A stretch of DNA of 41,507 nt from an uncultured bacterium (GCA_938003875.1 CALKWO010000170.1:1-41507); one strand, 5' to 3'; counted from the stretch's first letter, positions 26,543-34,229 are shown. Made by a program: numbers and translations. The notes: generated by a model not told the origin, from the letters alone.

Positions 26543-27493
26543 CTATTGTTTTAAATTTTTAAAATATTCTATTGTTTTCTGTAAACCATCGCTTAAAGCA
26601 ATTTGGGGAGACCATTTTAAGATTGTTTTTGCTTTTTCGATGTCAGGCCTTCTTCTCCTGGGATCGTCCTGAGGCAAGGGCTTAAAAACAACAGGTGTTT
26701 TTTTCCCTAATAGAAGCTGTATCTTCTCCACAAGTTCTAACATGGTATATTCCCCAGGATTCCCTAAATTGAACACCTCTCCATTCAATCCATCTGTCGT
26801 CGCCAGGCGGAAGATTCCTTCCACCAGATCATCTACAAAGCAAAAGCTTCTTGTCTGACTACCATCACCAAAAATGGTGATTGCCTCATCTTTCAATGTC
26901 TGCATGATAAAAGTAGGGATTACTCTTCCATCGTTGGGACGCATTCTATCTCCATAGGTATTGAAAATACGAGCAATTCTAATATCAATGCCATGCGTTC
27001 GATAATAAGCCATAGAGAGAGCTTCTGAAAATCTTTTTGCTTCATCATACACAGAGCGAGGGCCAATAGGATTCACATTGCCCCAGTAATCTTCTTTCTG
27101 TGGATGCTGTTCTGGATCTCCATAGATTTCTGATGTTGAAGCAAAAATATACCTTGCTTTTTTTTGTAAAGCAAGCCCTAATGTATTGAGCGTACCTAAA
27201 GAGTCTACTTTCATGGTGTGGATAGGATGATTCAGATAATCAAACGGGCTTGCAGGGCAGGCAAAATGCAAAATGATATCCACCTTGCCTGCGACATAAA
27301 TAAAATGAGTGACATCGTATTTCAAAAAATCAAAACAAGGATTGCCAAAGAGATGAGAGATATTTTCTGGGCTACTCGTGAGGAAATTGTCCATTCCCAT
27401 CACATAATATCCCTGAGATAAAAATTTTTCACACAGATGGGAGCCAATGAATCCAGAAGCACCTGTGATCAATACACTTTTTTTATTTTCCAT
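26543..27493 (-). CDS. UDP-glucuronate decarboxylase-type NAD-dependent epimerase
   Basis: Extended short-chain dehydrogenase of 316 aa, most like UDP-xylose synthase (UDP-glucuronate decarboxylase). GASGFIG (11-17) binds NAD; HFACPASPFDYLNHP (77-91), STSEIYGDP (119-127) and Tyr149-Lys153 in VYDEAKRFSE are characteristic, as is RIARIFNTYGDRMRPNDGRV. The reaction would be UDP-glucuronate to UDP-xylose with CO2 release, giving a pentose donor. The gene starts the 27.5-19.2 kb transcript. A TATAAT box (27506-27511) is only about 13 nt upstream of ATG, with a palindrome in the -35 region. No Shine-Dalgarno is visible, so near-leaderless translation is possible. Confidence 0.88.
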   Translation of the reverse strand: MENKKSVLITGASGFIGSHLCEKFLSQGYYVMGMDNFLTSSPENISHLFGNPCFDFLKYDVTHFIYVAGKVDIILHFACPASPFDYLNHPIHTMKVDSLGTLNTLGLALQKKARYIFASTSEIYGDPEQHPQKEDYWGNVNPIGPRSVYDEAKRFSEALSMAYYRTHGIDIRIARIFNTYGDRMRPNDGRVIPTFIMQTLKDEAITIFGDGSQTRSFCFVDDLVEGIFRLATTDGLNGEVFNLGNPGEYTMLELVEKIQLLLGKKTPVVFKPLPQDDPRRRRPDIEKAKTILKWSPQIALSDGLQKTIEYFKNLKQ

Positions 27494-27505
27494 AAAATTT
27501 TTTGA

Positions 27506-27538
27506 ATTATAGTTGACCCATTCTAACTATCGAGTTAG
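27506..27538 (-). promoter_or_regulatory. candidate promoter with overlapping palindrome, upstream of the UXS-type gene
   Basis: On the minus strand TATAAT is at 27506-27511. The -35 window 17 nt upstream (27529-27534) falls inside the palindrome CTAACT-N4-AGTTAG (27523-27538). The -35 hexamer itself is poor, which fits either an activated/repressed promoter with the palindrome as operator, or coincidence. The transcription start would be only a few bases from the ATG at 27493. Another hairpin in the gap (27550-27579, pairing GGTG with CACC) has no following T run. Confidence 0.35.
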
Positions 27539-27593
27539 AGGAATTGTATGGTGCAGCGAACTGTAAAATCCGCCACACCAAAAAATTTAGATT

Positions 27594-28700
27594 CTAGTAC
27601 CCGCTGACGTTGCCATTGCCATCCAGAGAAAAGGTTAATCGGCCTTCCTGGTGCTGCAAGATGGTGTCTACTGTCCAATGAATGAACATCTTCATTCCAG
27701 CGACAGGGTCTTGGGATGTGCCGACATTCACGATTCCAGAATCCGGGATTTGAGCAGTGGCATTGAGTGTATATCCCCACAATACATTCAGGGTGTCTAT
27801 CGTAGAAGTGGCGCATGTAATGTATTTGCCAATATTGTTATAGCTGCCGTTATAATAAAAATGAGCACGAACGAGAATTTTCACGACGGTGATGCCAAAA
27901 CCATTGACATATTCGATGCTGTACTGGCCAGTGTGTTTCTCTCTCCAGTTTGCCATTTGCTGCCAGTTTTCGATTCCTTTGGGAATAGCGCATGCCATAT
28001 CTACAGATGTATTGACTACAGGCTTATTCTCTTTGATATATTCAAAGACTTTTTTGAGAATGTTGATGATTTGCTCTGGAGTAATCTCTCTTTCAGTACT
28101 TTCTTTGATAGCACTGGCAGGGACTTCTTTTTCCAATCCATTGGCGATGGGAGTAATCTTGACATCTTTGATCTGATAGTATTCTGGTGTCAGAAAGAAA
28201 GCATCGGGTTTTGTCAATTCCTGAGAGTATAAGCAAATTTTGTCTATCTCTGGTTGTTCTGCAAGCTTTTCAATGGCAGCAACAGTAGCATCCAGGGAAG
28301 CGGCCTGGCAGAGTTCATGTAAAGTAAGATTTTCGATTTCCCCCTGGAGGCTTCTTGTTTTAGAAAGCTCCTGCAACCAATGCAATTGTCTATGGCTGAA
28401 ATCTTTATAAGCCTCTACAACCTGCTGCACAAGCAAGGTTCTATCATCCGTATTTCCAAAACGTTCTGACGCTTCGCTAGGGCTAAGCCTTTCTGCAAAA
28501 AATACGATCACAGAAATCTTCTTGGCAAGCAATTCTTTCATCACAGCTTCTTTTTGTTCCATAGCAGCCTTCTGCATCGCAAGCTGCTGTGCTTGCATCA
28601 TATCTGCAAGATTCTGCGCCATTTTTTCTCCAAATCCTTGGGCAAAGATGCTTCCTAAAACAAAAAACAATAAAGATAAAATAACCATCATCTTTTTCAT
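27594..28700 (-). CDS. secreted protein of unknown function with propeptide-like segment
   Basis: Exported protein of 368 aa; the signal peptide MKKMMVILSLLFFVLGSIFA is followed by a QA-rich helical stretch. Residues 50-155 (KISVIVFFAERLSPSEA, then LHELCQAASLDATVAAIEKL and EIDKICLYSQ) resemble the fervidolysin-like or I9-type propeptide of subtilase precursors, in which a short chain folds over the protease; no protease domain follows. The C-terminal half (from about 220) has WQQMANWREKH, VVKILVRAHFYYNG and a beta-rich end. The frame extends 6 codons further to 28718; ATG 28700 has AGGA just before it and GGAGG farther up. Function not recognised; the propeptide resemblance is a visual inference. 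Confidence 0.6.
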   Translation of the reverse strand: MKKMMVILSLLFFVLGSIFAQGFGEKMAQNLADMMQAQQLAMQKAAMEQKEAVMKELLAKKISVIVFFAERLSPSEASERFGNTDDRTLLVQQVVEAYKDFSHRQLHWLQELSKTRSLQGEIENLTLHELCQAASLDATVAAIEKLAEQPEIDKICLYSQELTKPDAFFLTPEYYQIKDVKITPIANGLEKEVPASAIKESTEREITPEQIINILKKVFEYIKENKPVVNTSVDMACAIPKGIENWQQMANWREKHTGQYSIEYVNGFGITVVKILVRAHFYYNGSYNNIGKYITCATSTIDTLNVLWGYTLNATAQIPDSGIVNVGTSQDPVAGMKMFIHWTVDTILQHQEGRLTFSLDGNGNVSGY

Positions 28701-28826
28701 AATTCCTAAAACCTCCATAAGTTATCATTATGATATAAAGTCGAGAAAAATAAGTAAAATACCATGTATTATTGTAGCAAATTTTCGAGCTAAAAATCAA
28801 ACTATTTTGGTTTGGAATTGGAGTTT

Positions 28827-30152
28827 TTATTGCTCTAAGAATCCCTTGCTCTGTAAAGCTTTTTTAGCCAGACTGCTGTTTAAAAATTCCTGGAATTTTT
28901 TTTCTTCCTGGGTTTCTTGTTTATAAAAACAGTGCAACGGATAGCGCAGAGGATATTTTTTGCTCTTTGTTGTATAACCCGATATTTTAGCTATTTTTAT
29001 ATTGTGCCTGTCCTGGTAATTTTCTAAATAGCTTGAAGGGATATACCCTATGGCTTCTTCTGATTTAGAAATTTCATGAAGTATTTCCTTCTCCTGGGAA
29101 TATACCTGAATTCCTGCTACAAAGATCTTTCCTTCGGGTAAAATCTTGCTGAACCAGAAAAAGGGAATGGTGTTGGCTTCCCATCCGTAAACTTTGATAG
29201 GAATGCTTGTAGCACTCAGATTAACTTGCTGCCAGTTTTTTTGGGTTCCCGTGTATATAGAGGCAAGAGAATCCAGTGATATTGTATCTGTCAAATTTTT
29301 AGGGAAAAGAATAATGGCGAGCGCATCATAAGCTATTATTGTAGAATGATATCCATCTGTTTCTTCCAGAGCCAGCCAGGAAAATACCACAGAGGGCTTT
29401 TCTTTTTCTAAAATGCCTGGAATATCATAGCTATTAGAATATTGTACTTCCAGATGGCTATTAGCATACAATTTTTGCCAGATAGTTTTCCACTCTTCCA
29501 TAAGACACTCTAAAGAAGGAGGGCAAAGAATTTTCAGAGGATTTTTTATAACCAAACGTTCCTCATAAATTTTTTTTCTTTCTGTTAGTATTTTAATACC
29601 ATTTTCTTTTAATCCCTGGTATTTTTTATCTAATTCTTCTATTTTTTTCCTTAGATTGCCATTTTGGTACTCTATATTTTTGAATTGTTCCTGAAGTGCA
29701 GGAGAAGAAATCGTTGGAATTCTTTGTAGTTCCTGGAAAATGTTTTCGAGTTGTTTTTTATCTTTTTCCAAAGCAAGAATGCTTTTTTCTAAAGTTTTTA
29801 TGCTTTTTTCTAATTCTTCCAGGAAAAGAGACTCAGACTTCTTTTGGTTTTCTGATTCCTGCTCGTCTCTGATTTTTTGAATATGGGTGGCTATTTCGGT
29901 TGTCTCTTGTTTTTTTTGAGCCAGAAAAATAGCATACTCTTGAAGGGATTTTTCTTCCTCTTGCTGTTTATCTATCTTTTCTATAGTCTCTGCAGGGATC
30001 TCTTTTGTGCTGCTGATCTCTACAGGGGGTTCTGTTCTTTCTATCAGTTCCTGCTTTTCAACAGGAAGCAGTGGATTTTCTAATTCTTTCTGGCAGCCTG
30101 AGCATAAAAAAAAAACGAAAATAAAAATGCTTATTTTTATCATTTTTTTCAT
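28827..30152 (-). CDS. coiled-coil lipoprotein with phosphate-binding-protein-like domain
   Basis: Predicted lipoprotein of 441 aa: the signal sequence ends LCSGC with Cys20 as the lipidation site (position -3 is Cys, less usual). Residues 45-200 are strongly charged with heptad-like Leu/Ile, indicating a coiled coil. From about 205 (PLKILCPPSLECLMEEW) a periplasmic-binding fold like PstS-type phosphate-binding proteins follows: IAYDALAIILFPKN, LASIYTGTQKNWQQV and YTTKSKKYPLRYPLHCFY. The joining of a long coiled coil to a PBP-like domain suggests an envelope protein that binds a ligand while spanning or tethering to peptidoglycan. The gene starts 10 bp after the fbp stop codon, so it is in the same transcript as fbp. 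Confidence 0.72.
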   Translation of the reverse strand: MKKMIKISIFIFVFFLCSGCQKELENPLLPVEKQELIERTEPPVEISSTKEIPAETIEKIDKQQEEEKSLQEYAIFLAQKKQETTEIATHIQKIRDEQESENQKKSESLFLEELEKSIKTLEKSILALEKDKKQLENIFQELQRIPTISSPALQEQFKNIEYQNGNLRKKIEELDKKYQGLKENGIKILTERKKIYEERLVIKNPLKILCPPSLECLMEEWKTIWQKLYANSHLEVQYSNSYDIPGILEKEKPSVVFSWLALEETDGYHSTIIAYDALAIILFPKNLTDTISLDSLASIYTGTQKNWQQVNLSATSIPIKVYGWEANTIPFFWFSKILPEGKIFVAGIQVYSQEKEILHEISKSEEAIGYIPSSYLENYQDRHNIKIAKISGYTTKSKKYPLRYPLHCFYKQETQEEKKFQEFLNSSLAKKALQSKGFLEQ

Positions 30153-30162
30153 TCATCTAACC

Positions 30163-31182
30163 TCATATACCACTGGAAAGTAAAAAATTTTCATAGCTTT
30201 CCACATCATGTCGGCAGCCGATTGCCAAAGGCACTTTATGTTGTAAACAGGAAGGAAAAATATTCAAGATATTCTCTTTTCCTGTGGATGCCTTACCTTG
30301 GGCTTGTTCAGCGATAAAGGCAAGAGGGGCTGCTTCATAAAGCAGGCGAAGCTTTCCATAAGGATTGCTGGGATTTTTTTTGTAATTCCCTGGATAAAGA
30401 AAGATTCCTCCATAAAGTAAAGTGCGATGGAAGTCTGCAACCAGCGAGCCGACATAGCGGCAGCTATAAGGATTTCTAGCAAATCGAGTTAAAGAATCTA
30501 TATATATCTGTGTCCCAGAATCCCATTGACCAAAGTTTCCCATGTTTACGGAAAGAACGTTTTTGCTTTTTTCCTTAGAGGGAAATTGCATATTGGGATG
30601 CGATAGGACAAATTCTCCTATGCCAGGGTCTAAGGTAAAGCCATGAACGCCTTTTCCTGCGGTATAGACAAGCATGGTACTGGGGCCATAAAGAATATAC
30701 CCTGCGCATACCTGCTTTCTGCCAGGCTGGAGGCAGTCTTCCTCAGCACCTCTGGGTACCTGGCTTACCTTTCGATGTATCGAAAAGATTGTGCCAATGG
30801 TTACATTGGTATCGATATTAGAAGAACCATCCAGGGGATCAAACAGAAATACATAAGGACCTGTTGGATATTTTTCTGGTATAGGAATGAATTCTTCCTG
30901 TTCCTCTGAAGCAATTGCACATAAAAGCCCCATATGGTCAAGCGCATCAAAGTAAATATTATGGGAAAAAATATCCAGCTTTTGGACGCTTTCTCCATAA
31001 ACATTTTCATAGCCTAAAGCACCTAAAATATCCACAAGACCCGCTTTGTTTACTTGATAAGAAACTCTCTTCGCTGCAACTCCAATTTGCAAAAGCAAAT
31101 CTGTAAATTTACCTGTTGCGCCAGGATAGTTTCTTTGTTGTTCAATAAAATGATGAGAAAGTGTGATGAATTCTCTTGACAT
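30163..31182 (-). CDS. fbp: class I fructose-1,6-bisphosphatase
   Basis: Class I fructose-1,6-bisphosphatase of 339 aa, hydrolysing fructose 1,6-bisphosphate to fructose 6-phosphate in gluconeogenesis, the pentose phosphate cycle or the Calvin cycle. The metal-binding signature FLFDPLDGSSNIDTN (112-126) is complete. YILYGPSTMLVYTAG, YVGSLVADFHRTLLYGG and KLRLLYEAAPLAFIAEQAQG are conserved family segments. The length is normal for the family. AGGAA lies 7 nt upstream of the start, and the toroid protein gene ends 24 bp before. Its place between a membrane toroid protein and a lipoprotein is not usual. Confidence 0.95.
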   Translation of the reverse strand: MSREFITLSHHFIEQQRNYPGATGKFTDLLLQIGVAAKRVSYQVNKAGLVDILGALGYENVYGESVQKLDIFSHNIYFDALDHMGLLCAIASEEQEEFIPIPEKYPTGPYVFLFDPLDGSSNIDTNVTIGTIFSIHRKVSQVPRGAEEDCLQPGRKQVCAGYILYGPSTMLVYTAGKGVHGFTLDPGIGEFVLSHPNMQFPSKEKSKNVLSVNMGNFGQWDSGTQIYIDSLTRFARNPYSCRYVGSLVADFHRTLLYGGIFLYPGNYKKNPSNPYGKLRLLYEAAPLAFIAEQAQGKASTGKENILNIFPSCLQHKVPLAIGCRHDVESYENFLLSSGI

Positions 31183-31206
31183 GATTTATTCCTGATATGG
31201 TAAATT

Positions 31207-32736
31207 TTAATGAGATTTAAATATCCTTGGATAACGATAATAGACTTCCAGGCATAGAATTGCCATGGATGTCCAGTAAACCCTGCCTCCAGAAAATCTT
31301 CCCTGACCCCAGGAGCCTTTGAGACAACCTGTTTTTTCCTGGTGGAGTATCAGCGTCTTTATGAGGTTTTGATTCCATGTATTCCAATAGGATTTTCCTA
31401 ACTGGTACATGGCAAGAGTACCATAATACCAGTAATAGTAGTCGTTCTGGGATGACCATGCAGGGGGATTGTTGTAAAGAAGCTTTCCTGATCCTAAGAT
31501 GACAGGGGTATCACGGGAAGTATGAAAAAAAATTCTGCAAATCGTCCCCACGGCTGTCATAGTATAGTTTTTGTCTGGTGAGGTATACCCAACCCAGGGT
31601 TCTTCCCCTTTCATTGTGACCTGATCCAGCCAGACTTTACTACTTTCAATAGATTTCAGAGGAACCTGGATCTCCGCACTCATGGCTGCTTTTAAAGCTA
31701 GCAAACACCATCCTGTTACCGATGTATCGTTGTCTCTGCAAAGAGGTGTATAACGCCATGCCATTCCAGGATTTTGCCCTTCCAGAATATATAAAACTCC
31801 CTTTATCGCGGATTTCCTGAATTTTATATCATGACACATCATGTATCCTTCACATATAGCAAAGGTAGCAATAGAATGATTATACATATGTTGAGGATAG
31901 GCTTTCCCATAGCAACCATTTTCCTGCTGTATGGAAATCAAATACTCTAAGCCTCTGGAAATTGCCTCTTTATATTTCCCTTCTTTATTCGTGTAGCCAC
32001 TCCCTAAAAAAGCCAGTAAAGCAAGACCAGTCGTTGCAGGATCTGCCCAATCCAGACCAGCTCCAGAACAAGGACTATCCTTGCAGCAAGACATAAAGTT
32101 GTCTGCATCCCAGCTCCCATTGGGAGATTGATGGCGATATAGCCAGTCTAATCCTGCATATACCGCATTTTCTGTGTTTTTTCCACCGCCTCCTTCTCTC
32201 AACAATTGCTTGCGGTTTTGGCCGCGAGACTCCTGAATTTTCTTGGATTCCATACCTTCTGATAAAAGAAAAGATCGTATTTTTTCTCTTTGCAAAAGCT
32301 GCTTTTCTATTTCTTGTTCTTTTTTGTCCAGATCCTGAGATTTTTCCTTTTCAGAGGAAAGAGAATCGGAAGTAGGCATTTCATTCTCTTGTAAATGGAT
32401 TAAATCTTCTCTGAGTTTTTCTAAATCAGAAAATGGTTTGGGATTCTCTGCAGTTTTTTGCATTTCTGATGGCATAGGACTCCATGGTAGTTCAGGCTGC
32501 TCCTTTGGGGAATTTTCTTCTATAGATTCGGGCTGTTTGCTCTGTGGCTCTTGGGAAAAGCCGATTTCAATATTGACAAAATTTTCTGTTTCATTTTTTA
32601 AAGAAAAATCCCAAACCCGCAAACATAGCAAAAGCATAACAAAGCCATGAAGCAAAAAAGAAAATACAATGCTATTGTATACCTTGCGATTTCTTTGATA
32701 ATGGCGGGCAAAGATGTCCAGAAATTTGTCAAACAT
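31207..32736 (-). CDS. single-span membrane protein with terpene-cyclase-like toroid domain
   Basis: Protein of 509 aa from the chosen start. Residues 23-42 form one transmembrane segment (SIVFSFLLHGFVMLLLCLRV). A proline- and glutamate-rich linker with coiled coil follows (about 60-180). From about 190 come repeats of a prenyltransferase/squalene-oxidase-type alpha-alpha toroid: YAGLDWLYRHQSPNGSWD, YLISIQQENGCYGKAYPQ, and the late GCLKGSWGQGRFSGGRVYWT. Cysteine-rich MSCCKDSPCSG is inside it. Toroids of this class are common in planctomycete genomes, where their enzymatic role is unclear. The open frame reaches 32781, but that ATG lies in the loop of a hairpin; GAGAGG precedes ATG 32736. Confidence 0.78.
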   Translation of the reverse strand: MFDKFLDIFARHYQRNRKVYNSIVFSFLLHGFVMLLLCLRVWDFSLKNETENFVNIEIGFSQEPQSKQPESIEENSPKEQPELPWSPMPSEMQKTAENPKPFSDLEKLREDLIHLQENEMPTSDSLSSEKEKSQDLDKKEQEIEKQLLQREKIRSFLLSEGMESKKIQESRGQNRKQLLREGGGGKNTENAVYAGLDWLYRHQSPNGSWDADNFMSCCKDSPCSGAGLDWADPATTGLALLAFLGSGYTNKEGKYKEAISRGLEYLISIQQENGCYGKAYPQHMYNHSIATFAICEGYMMCHDIKFRKSAIKGVLYILEGQNPGMAWRYTPLCRDNDTSVTGWCLLALKAAMSAEIQVPLKSIESSKVWLDQVTMKGEEPWVGYTSPDKNYTMTAVGTICRIFFHTSRDTPVILGSGKLLYNNPPAWSSQNDYYYWYYGTLAMYQLGKSYWNTWNQNLIKTLILHQEKTGCLKGSWGQGRFSGGRVYWTSMAILCLEVYYRYPRIFKSH

Positions 32737-32765
32737 TTTCCTCTCCATAAAAGAATTCAAACTAG

Positions 32766-32797
32766 AATTCGTTACGGTCATAAAACCGTAACGAATT
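32766..32797. promoter_or_regulatory. perfect 13-bp hairpin between the Rrf2 gene and the toroid gene
   Basis: AATTCGTTACGGT (32766-32778) and ACCGTAACGAATT (32785-32797) are exact reverse complements around CATAAA. It lies 1-2 bp after the Rrf2 stop codon and 30 bp before the toroid protein start, without a T run directly after it. Options are a factor-independent pause or attenuator, a protein-binding operator (for example for the adjacent Rrf2 protein), or an mRNA-stabilising 3' hairpin between the two cistrons. Confidence 0.75.
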
Positions 32798-32798
32798 A

Positions 32799-33224
32799 CT
32801 ATGCAAGTTTATAGGAAATGCTGAGTTGATCGAGAGTATTGTTGGCAAGATAGTCCTTGACCTGGGAATTTACTTTTTCTATGAGCTTTCCTAAAATACA
32901 ATGCTTTTTCGTGCAAATTTGTTTGTCTAAAATACAATTGCAAAGAAGAAGAGGGCCTTCTATCGCTTCATATACTTCCATTAACGTAATAGAAGATGCT
33001 TCTCTTCCAAGATAAAAACCCCCTTTAGGGCCTCTTGTAGAGCCGACCAGACCAACCTTTGCCAGACGTTGCAATACTTTAGAAAGATGTGCCTCTGACA
33101 CTTTCAATACAGAAGCAATTTCTTTATTAGACATCAATTCTCCAGCGCGGGCTGCAAGCAGAACCATGGTATGTAAAGCCAGGCTAGCTGCATCGGAAAT
33201 TCGTAACATGTTGTGTCCACGCAA
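32799..33224 (-). CDS. Rrf2-family transcriptional regulator with Fe-S-type cysteines
   Basis: Winged-helix Rrf2 regulator. Counting from the internal ATG at 33209 it has 136 aa; the TTG at 33224, which has a perfect AGGAGG (33235-33240) 10 nt upstream, would add five residues and is the start given. Helix-turn-helix residues lie at 28-50 (KEIASVLKVSEAHLSKVLQRL) and the wing at 57-66 (STRGPKGGFYL). The segment LLLCNCILDKQICTKKHC has cysteines at 90, 92, 99 and 104 of the ATG numbering, matching the spacing of Fe-S sensors such as IscR and NsrR. It probably senses iron, oxygen or nitric oxide. The longer reading frame to 33305 lies upstream of the likely promoter and is not expected. Confidence 0.85.
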   Translation of the reverse strand: MRGHNMLRISDAASLALHTMVLLAARAGELMSNKEIASVLKVSEAHLSKVLQRLAKVGLVGSTRGPKGGFYLGREASSITLMEVYEAIEGPLLLCNCILDKQICTKKHCILGKLIEKVNSQVKDYLANNTLDQLSISYKLA

Positions 33225-33258
33225 TTCTTTTATTCCTCCTAAGCAGTAATGTAATATT

Positions 33259-33287
33259 TTTATATCTTTATTATAAATTGTAATCAA
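33259..33287 (-). promoter_or_regulatory. candidate sigma70 promoter for the Rrf2 gene
   Basis: On the minus strand TTGATT (33282-33287) and TATAAA (33259-33264) are separated by 17 nt. A transcript start near 33252 gives a leader of about 28 nt to the TTG at 33224, containing AGGAGG at 33235-33240. Confidence 0.5.
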
Positions 33288-33368
33288 AATCTTTAAATAT
33301 CTCAATGAAAATATCTTTTCTTTCTAAAAATTTACATTATTTTCGGCTTGGCAATGATAAATCCCAAC

Positions 33369-33397
33369 TTGACAAAAAAAACAGGGTAAGCTAAAAT
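33369..33397 (+). promoter_or_regulatory. near-consensus sigma70 promoter for the HAD phosphatase gene
   Basis: TTGACA at 33369-33374, a 17-nt spacer, and TAAAAT at 33392-33397 on the plus strand. The predicted start near 33404 gives a 5' leader of about 108 nt before ATG 33512. This promoter and that of the Rrf2 gene lie back to back in the divergent gap, so one regulator could affect both. Confidence 0.7.
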
Positions 33398-33511
33398 GGC
33401 AAATAAAAAGTGGCAAACAAAAGTATAGTTATGGTTCATCCGAATAGCTTGTACCTGTTGTAGAATGTACGTTTACGTTTAGCAAATACTCCCTGCATAG
33501 AAAGAAAATAT

Positions 33512-34147
33512 ATGGATGGATTTATATTCGATCTGGACGGTACTCTATTAGATTCTAGCAAAGACCTTACCATAAGTGCTAATTTTTTGCTGGCTCACTA
33601 TGGCAAAGAAACCCTGTCTCAGGATACGGTCATTAGCTATGTGGGAGATGGTCTGGGGCTTTTGATACAGAGATTGCTTCCTGATTTTTCTCCTATTCAG
33701 ATACAGGAAGCCAGGGCAATATTCCAAAGCCACTATAGATTACATTGGGTGGATTACACAAGACCTTATCCTGGAGTTTTGGAAACTTTGGAATATTTTA
33801 GAGAGAAGGTTAAGGTCGTCATAAGCAATAAGCCTCAGGAAGCCACAAGAGAGATTTTGAAAGCTCTGGGGATGGCGAAATATTTTTCCTTAATGTTGGG
33901 TGGGGATTCGCTGCCTGCCTGTAAGCCTGATCCTATGCCGATTTTCTATACTTTAAAGGAATTTTCTCTTCTTCCAGAAAATACGGTTATGATAGGAGAT
34001 GGTGTTCCTGATATAAAAGCTGGTAAAAGCGCAGGGATTCATACCTGTGCCGTTACCTATGGAATGAGGGATGCGTCAGTATTGAAAAAATTAGAGCCTG
34101 AGTTTATGATAGACAGATTTTGTCAGCTTCAGGATATTTTTGGGTAA
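33512..34147 (+). CDS. gph: HAD-family phosphatase, phosphoglycolate phosphatase type
   Basis: HAD hydrolase of 211 aa resembling phosphoglycolate phosphatase. FDLDGTLLDS (6-15) carries the nucleophile Asp7 and acid Asp9, VVISNKPQE the motif II region, LPACKPDPMP the motif III lysine, and MIGDGVPDIKAG motif IV aspartates. It would dephosphorylate 2-phosphoglycolate, formed in DNA repair or by Rubisco oxygenation, or a related small phosphate. The ribosome site is weak (GAAAG). The gene stands alone, with its own promoter at 33369-33397 and a terminator shared with the convergent gene at 34152-34189. Symbol given as the best family match; other HAD substrates remain possible. Confidence 0.85.
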   Translation: MDGFIFDLDGTLLDSSKDLTISANFLLAHYGKETLSQDTVISYVGDGLGLLIQRLLPDFSPIQIQEARAIFQSHYRLHWVDYTRPYPGVLETLEYFREKVKVVISNKPQEATREILKALGMAKYFSLMLGGDSLPACKPDPMPIFYTLKEFSLLPENTVMIGDGVPDIKAGKSAGIHTCAVTYGMRDASVLKKLEPEFMIDRFCQLQDIFG

Positions 34148-34151
34148 TCAT

Positions 34152-34189
34152 AGCCCTGAAAAGGTTTTATGGACAGCCTTTCCAGGGCT
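34152..34189. terminator. bidirectional terminator between converging genes
   Basis: AGCCCTGAAAAGG (34152-34164) pairs with CCTTTCCAGGGCT (34177-34189) with one mismatch, loop 12 nt. On the plus strand TTCTT follows the stem, so it probably ends the HAD transcript; on the other strand there is no T run. It lies 4 bp after the HAD stop codon and 40 bp before the end of the convergent gene. Confidence 0.65.
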
Positions 34190-34229
34190 TTCTTACACTG
34201 TGATACTAGAAAATTTGCAAGAGACTGGA

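Noticed and set aside
27550..27579. Hairpin GGTG...CACC as a terminator after the 27594-28700 gene
   Set aside because: No T run follows on the minus strand and two pairs are only wobbles, so a terminator is not supported.
27651..28232. 193-codon plus-strand open frame opposite the secreted propeptide-like gene
   Set aside because: It lies fully inside the gene on the other strand, with no ribosome site or domain; composition is what antisense reading of that gene gives.
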